DNA from: Prochlorococcus sp. AG-409-P19 | GTDB taxonomy: Bacteria; Cyanobacteriota; Cyanobacteriia; PCC-6307; Cyanobiaceae | Assembly: GCA_003215315.1 (NCBI GenBank) | Contig: QCKO01000006.1 | Span: forward strand, 25,225-89,224 | DNA: 64,000 bases | Direction: 5' to 3' | Part shown: positions 54,305 to 62,777 of the stretch, in pieces | Layout: each line of letters begins with the position of its first letter | Position numbering within the stretch: the stretch's first letter is position 1 | Notes under the pieces: model-generated | Seen by the model: the letters and a program-made list of their open reading frames with translations, nothing else | Told to the model about the DNA's origin: nothing | The model's database searches: none | Translations under genes and position numbers: made by a program

Positions 54305-54520
54305 ATGCTGGCCATCAACTCCATAGTTTCGAACGCACTTTTATTCTCTTCTTTACTTTTGGTTATAGGTGTACCAGTCTTCTATATGACTCAAACCAAT
54401 CCAGAGGACAATAGGAATCCCAATATTAAAAAAATAGAGATCCTTGCAGGTGTTTGGTTTCACCTAGTGTTACTGCAAGCTTTAGTCGGGGAGTACATCA
54501 CTCATCAAATGAGTATCTAA
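54305..54520 (+). CDS. psbZ: Photosystem II PsbZ (Ycf9)-like protein
   Basis: 71 residues. The first membrane span plus turn (NALLFSSLLLVIGVPVFYMTQTNP, about 10-33) matches PsbZ closely, especially VIGVPV. The second half (IKKIEILAGVWFHLVLLQALVGEYITHQMSI) keeps a GxW in a second span but is more divergent and ends in a polar tail absent from the usual PsbZ, which stops soon after the span. The neighbour ribH supports PsbZ: the psbZ-ribH order is known from other cyanobacteria. Probable but not certain. Confidence 0.65.
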   Translation: MLAINSIVSNALLFSSLLLVIGVPVFYMTQTNPEDNRNPNIKKIEILAGVWFHLVLLQALVGEYITHQMSI

Positions 54521-54625
54521 GCGCTACTTTTCTCATTTAAATACAACAAATTCAAATTCACTATGGGCTGTTCAGGTGAGCATTCCAGGGGTTAGCTTAG
54601 TGTTGTAATTAGAAGCCTTTCTACA

Positions 54626-55102
54626 ATGGCAACACTTGAAGGTAAATTTACAAATTCAGCTGATTTACATTTGGCAATAGTCATTGCAAGGTTTAATGAT
54701 CTTATTACTAATAAATTGTTGTCAGGATGCTTGGATTGTCTTTCTAGGCACGGAATAGATACCTCTGAAAACAGTTCCCAATTAGATGTTGTTTGGGTGC
54801 CAGGTTCCTTTGAACTTCCTATGATTTCTCAGGCGCTTGCAAGGAAAGGTAAGTACGACGTTGTAATCACTCTTGGTGCAGTTATTCGAGGAGATACTCC
54901 TCATTTTGATGTGGTTGTCGCAGAGGCAAGCAAAGGCATTGCAACTGTTTCGAGAGAAACAGGTGTTCCTATGATTTTTGGGGTTTTAACAACTGATACC
55001 ATGCAACAAGCTTTAGAGAGAGCAGGAATTAAAAATAATCTTGGATGGAGTTATGCTCTTCAGGCTTTAGAAATGGGGTCTTTGCTTAAAACTCTAAATT
55101 AA
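54626..55102 (+). CDS. ribH: 6,7-dimethyl-8-ribityllumazine synthase
   Basis: Penultimate enzyme of riboflavin synthesis; forms an icosahedral or pentameric assembly. [16 protein letters not shown] (about 20-35), [40 protein letters not shown] (the substrate-binding core with the active-site His) and [22 protein letters not shown] are signatures. 158 aa is the normal length. About 105 nt after psbZ. Confidence 0.97.
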   Translation: MATLEGKFTNSADLHLAIVIARFNDLITNKLLSGCLDCLSRHGIDTSENSSQLDVVWVPGSFELPMISQALARKGKYDVVITLGAVIRGDTPHFDVVVAEASKGIATVSRETGVPMIFGVLTTDTMQQALERAGIKNNLGWSYALQALEMGSLLKTLN

Positions 55103-55191
55103 AGCAATACTTTTTCAATTCTTATATTTGATTGACCTTTTGCCCTATTTTGAGGCATGCTGATTGTTCAAATGAATTCTTATGGCTTTAT

Positions 55192-55263
55192 GCGGATGTA
55201 GCTCAGTGGTAGAGCATCTCCTTGCCAAGGAGAGGGTCGAGAGTTCGAATCTCTTCATCCGCT
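55192..55263 (+). tRNA. tRNA-Gly (anticodon GCC)
   Basis: Complete cloverleaf of 72 nt: acceptor GCGGATG/CATCCGC, D stem GCTC/GAGC, anticodon stem TCTCC/GGAGA around loop TTGCCAA, T stem GAGAG/CTCTT with loop TTCGAAT (one G-T pair). Discriminator T; CCA not encoded. It marks the border between the core genes and the AT-richer surface-gene region. No second copy of its 3' end was noticed downstream. Confidence 0.96.
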
Positions 55264-55354
55264 TAGTAAGAATTTAATGTTCATACAAACTTATCTTTTC
55301 AAGGACAATTCACAATTGTCTTGTTTTTACCTTAATTGCAATCAGAACGTTTAA

Positions 55355-55360
55355 TATAAT
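55355..55360 (+). promoter_or_regulatory. Possible -10 element of the cyclophilin-RTX gene
   Basis: TATAAT about 57 nt before the ATG at 55417, in the gap after tRNA-Gly. No -35 box at proper distance is clear. An AGGAAA just before the ATG serves as the ribosome binding site. Confidence 0.35.
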
Positions 55361-55416
55361 TTGATTGCCTTTTTGCTCATGAGTGGCAAGAGTGCTTAGT
55401 TTTTTAATTCAGGAAA

Positions 55417-57204
55417 ATGGCTAACCCATTAATAAAAGGTTATTCGGGCGCAGAAGGTGATTCATTGTCTTATGTCTCTATATCTGAGAATCAGAAAAGT
55501 GTTTATACTTTTACAGCAAATGAATCTGTTACCTGGTCTCTTACTGGGGGAGAGTTAGATCTTTTTACTATTAATGAAACTACTGGTAAATTGAGTTTTA
55601 AGGAACCAGTCGATTTTGAGAAATCATTTAGTTCAAACGGAACAATATTAGAATTTCAAACTAACTATAAAACTGATTTAGTACCTAATAAGTTTTATTT
55701 ACAACTTTATGATCAAGAGACTACCAATATTAACGAAGTCTCGATTACTGCGACTAATTTTTTATCTTATGTAAATGATGGATCATATCAAAACACAATT
55801 ATTCATCGATTAGTTCCCAACTTTGTCATACAAAGTGGAGGTTTCACTAAACCGAGCTCTCCTTCTAGTGTCATAGAAGGTCAGCCTAATATTATTGCAT
55901 CTAAAGGCACAATTATAAATGAACCTTTAAATTCTAATGTTATGGGAACAATTGCCATGGCAAAGGTTCCAGATGAAGCTGATAGTGCTACATCACAATG
56001 GTTCATTAATATTTTAAATAACACACATCTTGATACACAAAATGGAGGTTTTTCTGCGTTTGGTCATCTTCTTGGGGATGGAATAGAAAACCCTATATTA
56101 TTAAATGATCAAAAAATTTATAGCGTAACTTATCAGGACTTCAGTCTTAATGAGCTGCCTTTGGTAAATTTGAGTGGAGATAATATTATTAGAACTGATA
56201 ATTATTTTTCTATTCATGATATTTCAGTCGTTGACGATAGACCTAGCCAAATTTCAAATACATACAATGCACTAATCACAGCTACTGATAATGATGGAAA
56301 TCAATCTAGTCAATATGTAATTATTAACATTGATGATATTATAGGAGAAACGATTATAGGACTTGATGGGGATGATGATACCGCAGGAGGGATAGGTCAA
56401 GATACATTTTTAGGTCAATCCGGTAATGATATTTTTGATGGTGGTGTAGGTTTGGATACGGCAATCTATCGAGGCGATTTTGCCGATTACACCTTTTCGA
56501 TTGCAAATAAGAAGTTAACGGTGACTGATAATCGTATTACTGATAATAGTGATGGCAATGATACGCTTTCTAATGTTGAAAGACTTACTTTTGGAGATAA
56601 AAAAGCGTTGGTAACTTCTAAAGAAGTTATGGCAATTAATTCAATTGGTTTTCAATCTGAGAAAGTTTATGCTGGTAAAAGTGATACTTATAAATTCTAC
56701 GATTTAGGTAATGACAAGTATGGGATAGGTACCTCAACAGGAATTGATGAGCTTACTGGTGCTTCAGTAATGAAATTCGATGATAAAAGTCTCAATCTTG
56801 TTGATGACATTAAAGCCACTTTTGATCAAGTGACTGGAATTAATACTTCTTCAGGTGAAATGTTTAGGCTATATAATGCAGCATTTTCAAGATTCCCTGA
56901 TTCCTCTGGTCTCAGTTATTGGATTAATCAATACAGTTCAGGGATTGATGATTCAAGGGCGGTTGCTTCTTCTTTCATCGTGTCTTCCGAATTTAAAGAG
57001 CGCTATGGAGAAGACGTTTCGAATGCTAAATATGTAGAAACTTTATACATTAATGTTCTTGGTAGGGAGTATGACCAAGCTGGATATAATTATTGGTTAG
57101 GAAATTTAAATAATGGATTAGAAACAAGGTACGAATTGCTATTGGGTTTTTCTGAATCTATAGAAAATAAAGGTTTATTCTCAGAAATGACAGGCTTATA
57201 TTAA
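55417..57204 (+). CDS. Secreted multi-domain protein: cadherin-like, cyclophilin, RTX-like, DUF4214
   Basis: 595 residues, domains in order. Residues about 10-65: a cadherin-like strand set (VYTFTANESVTWSLTGGELD...INETTGKLSF). About 91-230: a cyclophilin-type peptidyl-prolyl isomerase, with FYLQLYDQETT, IIHRLVPNFVIQSGGF (Arg131, the human Arg55 position), SQWFIN (Gln194, Phe196, the Gln111/Phe113 positions) and SAFGHLLGDG. About 315-350: a degenerate RTX-like Ca-binding block (GLDGDDDTAGG...FLGQSGNDIFDGG). About 480-595: DUF4214 (MFRLYNAAFSRFPDSSGLSYW; YVETLYINVLGREYDQAGYNYW). There is no N-terminal signal peptide, which fits type I secretion, an inference. Calcium binding and extracellular location are likely; the role is unknown. 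Confidence 0.8.
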   Translation: MANPLIKGYSGAEGDSLSYVSISENQKSVYTFTANESVTWSLTGGELDLFTINETTGKLSFKEPVDFEKSFSSNGTILEFQTNYKTDLVPNKFYLQLYDQETTNINEVSITATNFLSYVNDGSYQNTIIHRLVPNFVIQSGGFTKPSSPSSVIEGQPNIIASKGTIINEPLNSNVMGTIAMAKVPDEADSATSQWFINILNNTHLDTQNGGFSAFGHLLGDGIENPILLNDQKIYSVTYQDFSLNELPLVNLSGDNIIRTDNYFSIHDISVVDDRPSQISNTYNALITATDNDGNQSSQYVIINIDDIIGETIIGLDGDDDTAGGIGQDTFLGQSGNDIFDGGVGLDTAIYRGDFADYTFSIANKKLTVTDNRITDNSDGNDTLSNVERLTFGDKKALVTSKEVMAINSIGFQSEKVYAGKSDTYKFYDLGNDKYGIGTSTGIDELTGASVMKFDDKSLNLVDDIKATFDQVTGINTSSGEMFRLYNAAFSRFPDSSGLSYWINQYSSGIDDSRAVASSFIVSSEFKERYGEDVSNAKYVETLYINVLGREYDQAGYNYWLGNLNNGLETRYELLLGFSESIENKGLFSEMTGLY

Positions 57205-57270
57205 CAATAAATCTCTATATATTGATTATTCATTATTTACTAATATGTAAGCATATATTGCTATTTGGAT

Positions 57271-57732
57271 TTACTGATTATCATTCAGGAACATAAGTTC
57301 TTGTTTTCTTTCTTTTATAAATCCCATTTTTGAATAAAAATCTTCACAATGAGTTGTCATTATATAAACTTTTTCTACTTCTGAGATTACTTTATCATTT
57401 AGTATTGTATCTATAATTTTCTTGCCTAACCCTAGGTTCTGATGCTCTTGATCCACTACAATATCCCATAAAACGGCTCTATATATTTTATCTGATGTGG
57501 CTCTTCCAAAGCCGATAAGATGATTATCTTTCCAGATACTTACGACTATTAAACTGTTAGACAACATGCATTTAATACTGCTGGACTTTCTTTTTTTTGC
57601 CCAAAATGTATTTTTATTTAAAAGGTACTTAAGTTGTTCTATTCCTTGTTGAGGCCAAAACCTTGGTCCCAAGCCCAATAATCTTAGTCCAGGTGCTCCA
57701 GGAGCATGCTTAACTAGTATTGGATCATCCAT
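57271..57732 (-). CDS. GNAT-family N-acetyltransferase
   Basis: 153 residues with the acetyl-CoA-binding motif A DIVVDQEHQNLGLGKKIID (about 90-108), preceded by LIGFGRATSD and followed by YIMTTHCEDFYSKMGFIKE, a standard GNAT core. The N-terminus (APGAPGLRLLGLGPRFWPQQG) is unusual and proline/glycine-rich. It resembles the Ycf52-type GNATs of cyanobacteria and red-algal plastids, from memory. The substrate is unknown. It converges on the cyclophilin-RTX gene with 66 nt between. Confidence 0.8.
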   Translation of the reverse strand: MDDPILVKHAPGAPGLRLLGLGPRFWPQQGIEQLKYLLNKNTFWAKKRKSSSIKCMLSNSLIVVSIWKDNHLIGFGRATSDKIYRAVLWDIVVDQEHQNLGLGKKIIDTILNDKVISEVEKVYIMTTHCEDFYSKMGFIKERKQELMFLNDNQ

Positions 57733-57900
57733 AAAGTAAAATTATAGAAGTGAAGAAACTTTAACAAGCATTACACATCCTGAGCACTCCTTTTTGACTT
57801 CTATTGAATGCATACTTTGTGACGCAACCTACTTGTTGCATTCGAGTACTGTAGCCTTCAATAAAAACGTCTATTTTTAAATTGAAAAAATATAACTATT

Positions 57901-59136
57901 ATGGACTCAAATTACTACCTGGAATTCGAGAATACTTTTCGTGGCAATAGGAGAACTATATTAGATAGGTTATCTATGTATGACTCTTTAATAGATTTAG
58001 TTGATAAGCATAATTCTTCCTCCATACTTTTAGATATTGGTTGTGGAAGAGGTGAGCTTCTGGAAAGATGGTATGAAAAACTACCAGAATCTGTTGGTAT
58101 TGAATCAGATTTGAATATGATAAAATTATGTAGAGAGCGAGGTTTAAATGTTATAGAAGGTGATGCCCTTGAGGCCCTTTTAGACTTTAAAGATTCCTCA
58201 GTCGCCTGCATAACAATTTTCCACCTAATTGAACATCTTGATCATAAAAAGCTATTTAACTTAATTAAGGAATGCAATAGGGTTCTCAGTGATAATGGTG
58301 TTTTAATTATGGAAACACCTAATATAGATAGTTTATTAGTATCTACAAAATCATTTTATTTAGATCCAACTCATATTACCCATATCAACCCTGATGGATT
58401 AGTATTTTCTTTGCAGCAAGTTGGTTTTGATATTGCTAAATATTATTATATTAATGGTGGCCCTTTGAAAGCAGATAGCCCTTTAAAAATAACTAGAATA
58501 CTTAATGGCGTTGCTCAAGATTTACTTATAGTTGCTACTAAAAATGCTTTTATGTCTAATACACTTTTTAACAATACTATGGTTTGGAATACTCAAATTG
58601 ATATTTCTCCTAATACACTTCAAGCTGCAATAGAATATGATCTTGAACAAGAAAGACTGAATAATCTATATGATATTAACTCAAATAAAACAAGTGGCAT
58701 AAATGATAGCCAAACCATATCAGAATTAAGAGCTGAAATCGCTTTATTAAAATCACAATTAAAATATTTAATTAAATTAACAAAGATTCTTAAAACACTA
58801 TTATATCCATTTCTTAAAATTTTCAGGAATTTGCGACGTAATATATTCACTATTTTAAGAATCACTCTTGACTTTATGTTAAACTTTAATCTGACAAGAG
58901 ATTTATTAAGTTCTAAAAAAAGTTTATACTTGATTAGAGTTGCTATACAAATGATACCTGGTGCTTTTTCAAGAAGTAAAATAAGCCGTATATACACTAA
59001 ACTTCAAAAACTGAATAAAACTGATTCAATTTCTAGTAAGTTGAATAATCAATTACTTTTACATTATAAAAATTCTTCAAGAGCGAAAGAATATAAAGAA
59101 TCATTAGACTCTAAACTTTTTAAGAAGAAATCATGA
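57901..59136 (+). CDS. SAM-dependent methyltransferase with coiled-coil/membrane-associated tail
   Basis: 411 residues. A class I methyltransferase core: SILLDIGCGRGELLERWYEKLPESVGIESD (SAM motif I, about 40-69), VIEGDALEALL, and CITIFHLIEHLDHKKLFNLIKECNRVL (about 103-129), the glycan/lipid-methylase-like pattern. After about 270 comes a coiled-coil segment (SELRAEIALLKSQLKYLIKL) and a basic, hydrophobic stretch (LLYPFLKIFRNLRRNIFTILRITLDF), so it may sit at the membrane. Its last codon overlaps the start of the glycosyltransferase (ATGA at 59133-59136). The likely job is methylation of a surface glycan or its carrier; the acceptor is unknown. Confidence 0.8.
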   Translation: MDSNYYLEFENTFRGNRRTILDRLSMYDSLIDLVDKHNSSSILLDIGCGRGELLERWYEKLPESVGIESDLNMIKLCRERGLNVIEGDALEALLDFKDSSVACITIFHLIEHLDHKKLFNLIKECNRVLSDNGVLIMETPNIDSLLVSTKSFYLDPTHITHINPDGLVFSLQQVGFDIAKYYYINGGPLKADSPLKITRILNGVAQDLLIVATKNAFMSNTLFNNTMVWNTQIDISPNTLQAAIEYDLEQERLNNLYDINSNKTSGINDSQTISELRAEIALLKSQLKYLIKLTKILKTLLYPFLKIFRNLRRNIFTILRITLDFMLNFNLTRDLLSSKKSLYLIRVAIQMIPGAFSRSKISRIYTKLQKLNKTDSISSKLNNQLLLHYKNSSRAKEYKESLDSKLFKKKS

Positions 59137-62100
59137 AAATTGCAATTGATCTACAAGGAATACAAAGTGAAGGAAGTCGTGCAAGAGGTATTGGCAGATA
59201 TTCTTTCGAAATTATTAGAAATATAATTGAATATAGTCCAGAAAGTCAGTTTATATTGGTCGCTAATGGAGCATTAAAGGACTTACGGATTCAATTTAAC
59301 AAGCAACTTAGCAAAGAGAATGTAAGTTATTTTGAATGGTTTGCTCCTTGCCCACTTGATTATTGTTCAAAGAATAATATTTACTTTACTTTAGGGAAAT
59401 ATTTACGCTCTTATGCATTTGCATGCTTGCATGTGGATATTGTTCTTGTAACTAGCTTTGTAGAGGGTTTTTCTGATAATTGCTTAACAGATTTTGATCA
59501 TGATTTATTGAAAGTAAATGTAGTATCAATCTTTTATGATTTAATACCTTTAATTAATCCTAATTTATATCTTAATAGTAATCCTGTATATGCAAGATTT
59601 TATAAGTCTAAATTAAATAGCCTCACTAAGTTAGATGGATTGTTAGCGATTTCGGAATCTTCTTTAAACGAAGTAGTCCAATATTTGGATTATCCTAAAG
59701 AGAATGTGTTTAATATTTCTTCTGCTTGCGATAAGCAAATTTTTAACACAAATAAATCAAGTCATATATCTGAGTCGATTGAATTGTCTCAGATAAGTCC
59801 TTTTTTATTGTATACGGGAGCATGTGATCCTAGGAAAAATATCAAAGGATTGCTACAGGCTTATAGTCAATTGAGCTCAGAGTTGAGTCAATATAAATTA
59901 GTACTTGTCGGTAAATTATTGCAACCAGAATTAGAATTGATAGATAGCTGGATCAAAGATTTCAAGATTGATAGGAATTTGGTGATTAAAACTGGATATA
60001 TATCTGACGCTGATTTGGTTTTATTATATAGAAATTGCTCCTTATTTATTTTCCCATCCTTGCATGAAGGATTCGGCTTACCAGTGTTAGAAGCAATGTG
60101 CTGTGGAGCCCCTGTAATTGGCTCAAAAACCACAAGTGTTCAAGAAGTGATTGGTAATCAGAGCGCTATGTTTGACCCGTATAATATAAATGAAATTAGA
60201 GAATTAATAGAAAAAGCCCTTTTAGATCAAGATTTTAAGGAAGAATTATTAACTAATGCCATTACGCAAAGTGAGAAATTTTCATGGAAAAAAACTGCTG
60301 AATCCTGCTTTAAAGCATTTGCAAAGGTTATTTTGAATAAAAAAACTAATAGTACTTTTAGATGGCCGGAGATAGTTAAGATGAATTCTGATTATTATAA
60401 ATTCTTGATCTCAAAAATATACTCGAATAAACGTATACGATCAAAAATAGATGTTCAACTTTCTTCTTTAATTGCTGCAAGCATTGATAAGATTAATTCA
60501 CAAATAGATGCTTTGTCAAGATCTATTTCCAACAATGACTCTATAAGATCATGGAGAGTGGAGGGGCCATTCGATTCTAGTTATAGTTTATCTATATTGA
60601 ATCGTTGCTTTGCTGAAGCCCTGAATAATAATTTGGAAAAACTTACAATACACATTACAGAGGGTCCAGGTGATTATACACCTAATATAGAATATCTAAA
60701 GAATTATTCTGAACTTTATTCTATATATAATCATTCTATTAATAGATCTTCAGATAGTGAAGTGGTTAGCCGTAATCTTTATCCGCCAAGAGTAAAAGAC
60801 TTAAAAGCAAAATATAATTTATTGCACTCTTATGGATGGGAAGAGTCTGAATTCCCTTCTGAATGGGTAGATGATTTTAATACTTCATTACAAGGACTTA
60901 CTGTCATGTCTTTGCAAGTAAAAAAAACCCTAATTGATAATGGAGTGAATATTCCTATTCATGTATCTGGACTTGGACTAGATCATCTTGACGCGAGTAA
61001 ATCCGATATAGATTTACAAATTCAAGCTAAAACTTACAAAATTCTTCATGTTTCTTCCTGTTTTCCCAGAAAAGGAGTCGATGTTCTCTTGGAAGCCTAT
61101 TCCAATGCTTTTACTAGTAATGATGATGTTAGTCTAATTATTAAGACTTTTTATAATCCACACAATAATCTTAAAACCCTTATTGAGGAGTATCAAACGA
61201 GTAACCCTTTATTCCCAGACGTTATTGTATTGGACCAAGAATTTAATGATCAAGAATTAAAAGCTCTATTTCTATTGTCAGACGTCTTAGTTGCCCCTAG
61301 CCGTGGAGAAGGTTTTGGTTTGCCTATCGGAGAGGCGATGAGATTAGGAATTCCTGTTATTACAACTGGTTGGGGAGGTCAATTAGATTTTTGTAATGCT
61401 CAAAATAGTTGGTTAATTGATTATACTTTTGTCGCTGCTAAATCTCATTTTAGATTAGATAATTCATATTGGGCAGAACCATCGAGTATTCATCTAAGTG
61501 GTTTATTGCTTGAGGTTTATAACTCTTCTGATAAAGAAATTTATGAAAAAACTAATCTAGCTAAAAAAGTAGCTAAAACTTTCAATTGGGATAAAGTAGC
61601 TAAAGAAAATATCAATTTTGTACAAGATAAATTAAGACCTTATAATAATAGATTTTTTCAATTAGGATGTATGACAACTTGGGATTCTAGGTGTGGTATT
61701 GCTTCTTATTCAAAAAACCTATTCGCTAATATTTCAGAAGAAATAACCATTTTTTCTCCATATAATGAGGTTGATTACTCTGGATCTTCTCAAAGCATTT
61801 TACCGTCTTGGGATTTAGACCAAGCTAATCAAGACTTTAATTATTTATTAGATAAAATTATTTCTGAGAATATAACATCTTTACTGATACAGTTTAATTA
61901 TGGTTTCTTTGATTTTTATAAGCTATCCGATTTAATGGATAAACTAAAAGAGAACAATATTAATATAATTATTTTACTTCACAGTACAATAGATCCTGAA
62001 AATGATAGTGAGAAATCCCTTCGTATTTTGAAATCCTCTTTAGATAAGTGTGATAGAGTTCTTGTGCATACACTAGCAGATTTAAATAGGTTAAAGGATA

Positions 62101-62777
62101 TAGATTTAATTGATAATGTATCTTTATTTCCTCATGGAATTTTAGATTTTGAGCCTAAGAAAAATTATATTAGAAGCCTTAAAAATAGATTGAGTATGAA
62201 TACCATTAAAACTATAGCAACGTATGGTTTTTGTTTACCTAATAAAGGTTATAAGGAACTTATTCAAGCTGTTGGATTATTACGAGATAGGAATTTTCAT
62301 GTTAAGCTGAATATCTTTTCAGCAATATATAATGATGATTATTATTGGTGCTATGAAGATTTGCTTGATTTAATTGATCAGCTGGATTTAGGCGGTTATG
62401 TGAATGTCATCAGCACATATATGACAAATGAGGAAACATTATCAAAGCTTAATGAACATGACATGTTGGTTTTTCCTTATCAATCTTCAAACGAATCATC
62501 CAGTGCATCTGTGAGGCAAGGATTAGCATCTAATAGACGAGTATTAGTAACGCCCTTAGACATTTTTGAAGATGTTTCTGATTTGATAGATTATTTACCA
62601 GGTTTTAAACCAGATCAAATTTCTCAAGGTATTTACGAAGCTTTTACTAAAGATCAGAAATTTTTTGACTTAACAGCTAAATCAGAGAAAAGTAGCCTTT
62701 TGGCACTGAGAAGATTTTCCAGGTTAAGTTCGAGACTTATTGGGATAATTAAAAGTTTAGAAATAAATAATTTATAA
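59133..62777 (+). CDS. Giant glycosyltransferase with three GT-B (GT4-like) modules
   Basis: 1214 residues, three consecutive modules. Module 1 (about 1-405): KIAIDLQGIQ...ARGIGRYSFEI, LLYTGACDPRKNIKGLLQAY, and the EX7E motif EGFGLPVLE (Glu312-Glu320). Module 2 (about 475-850): RVEGPFDSSYSL, ILHVSSCFPRKGVDVLLEAY, EX7E as EGFGLPIGE (Glu726-Glu734). Module 3 (about 855-1214): LGCMTTWDSRCGIASYSKNL, IATYGFCLPNKGYKELIQAVG, with NESSSASVRQGLA at the EX7E site (Glu1121, second Glu replaced by Gln). Such chains resemble multi-step polymannan or O-antigen enzymes, where each module adds one residue; donor and acceptor here are not known. ATGA-coupled to the methyltransferase. Confidence 0.85.
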   Translation: MKIAIDLQGIQSEGSRARGIGRYSFEIIRNIIEYSPESQFILVANGALKDLRIQFNKQLSKENVSYFEWFAPCPLDYCSKNNIYFTLGKYLRSYAFACLHVDIVLVTSFVEGFSDNCLTDFDHDLLKVNVVSIFYDLIPLINPNLYLNSNPVYARFYKSKLNSLTKLDGLLAISESSLNEVVQYLDYPKENVFNISSACDKQIFNTNKSSHISESIELSQISPFLLYTGACDPRKNIKGLLQAYSQLSSELSQYKLVLVGKLLQPELELIDSWIKDFKIDRNLVIKTGYISDADLVLLYRNCSLFIFPSLHEGFGLPVLEAMCCGAPVIGSKTTSVQEVIGNQSAMFDPYNINEIRELIEKALLDQDFKEELLTNAITQSEKFSWKKTAESCFKAFAKVILNKKTNSTFRWPEIVKMNSDYYKFLISKIYSNKRIRSKIDVQLSSLIAASIDKINSQIDALSRSISNNDSIRSWRVEGPFDSSYSLSILNRCFAEALNNNLEKLTIHITEGPGDYTPNIEYLKNYSELYSIYNHSINRSSDSEVVSRNLYPPRVKDLKAKYNLLHSYGWEESEFPSEWVDDFNTSLQGLTVMSLQVKKTLIDNGVNIPIHVSGLGLDHLDASKSDIDLQIQAKTYKILHVSSCFPRKGVDVLLEAYSNAFTSNDDVSLIIKTFYNPHNNLKTLIEEYQTSNPLFPDVIVLDQEFNDQELKALFLLSDVLVAPSRGEGFGLPIGEAMRLGIPVITTGWGGQLDFCNAQNSWLIDYTFVAAKSHFRLDNSYWAEPSSIHLSGLLLEVYNSSDKEIYEKTNLAKKVAKTFNWDKVAKENINFVQDKLRPYNNRFFQLGCMTTWDSRCGIASYSKNLFANISEEITIFSPYNEVDYSGSSQSILPSWDLDQANQDFNYLLDKIISENITSLLIQFNYGFFDFYKLSDLMDKLKENNINIIILLHSTIDPENDSEKSLRILKSSLDKCDRVLVHTLADLNRLKDIDLIDNVSLFPHGILDFEPKKNYIRSLKNRLSMNTIKTIATYGFCLPNKGYKELIQAVGLLRDRNFHVKLNIFSAIYNDDYYWCYEDLLDLIDQLDLGGYVNVISTYMTNEETLSKLNEHDMLVFPYQSSNESSSASVRQGLASNRRVLVTPLDIFEDVSDLIDYLPGFKPDQISQGIYEAFTKDQKFFDLTAKSEKSSLLALRRFSRLSSRLIGIIKSLEINNL

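Noticed and set aside
57824-57839. Hairpin GCAAC-CTACTT-GTTGC upstream of the methyltransferase
   Set aside because: Only five base pairs in an AT-rich gap with no T-run; likely chance.
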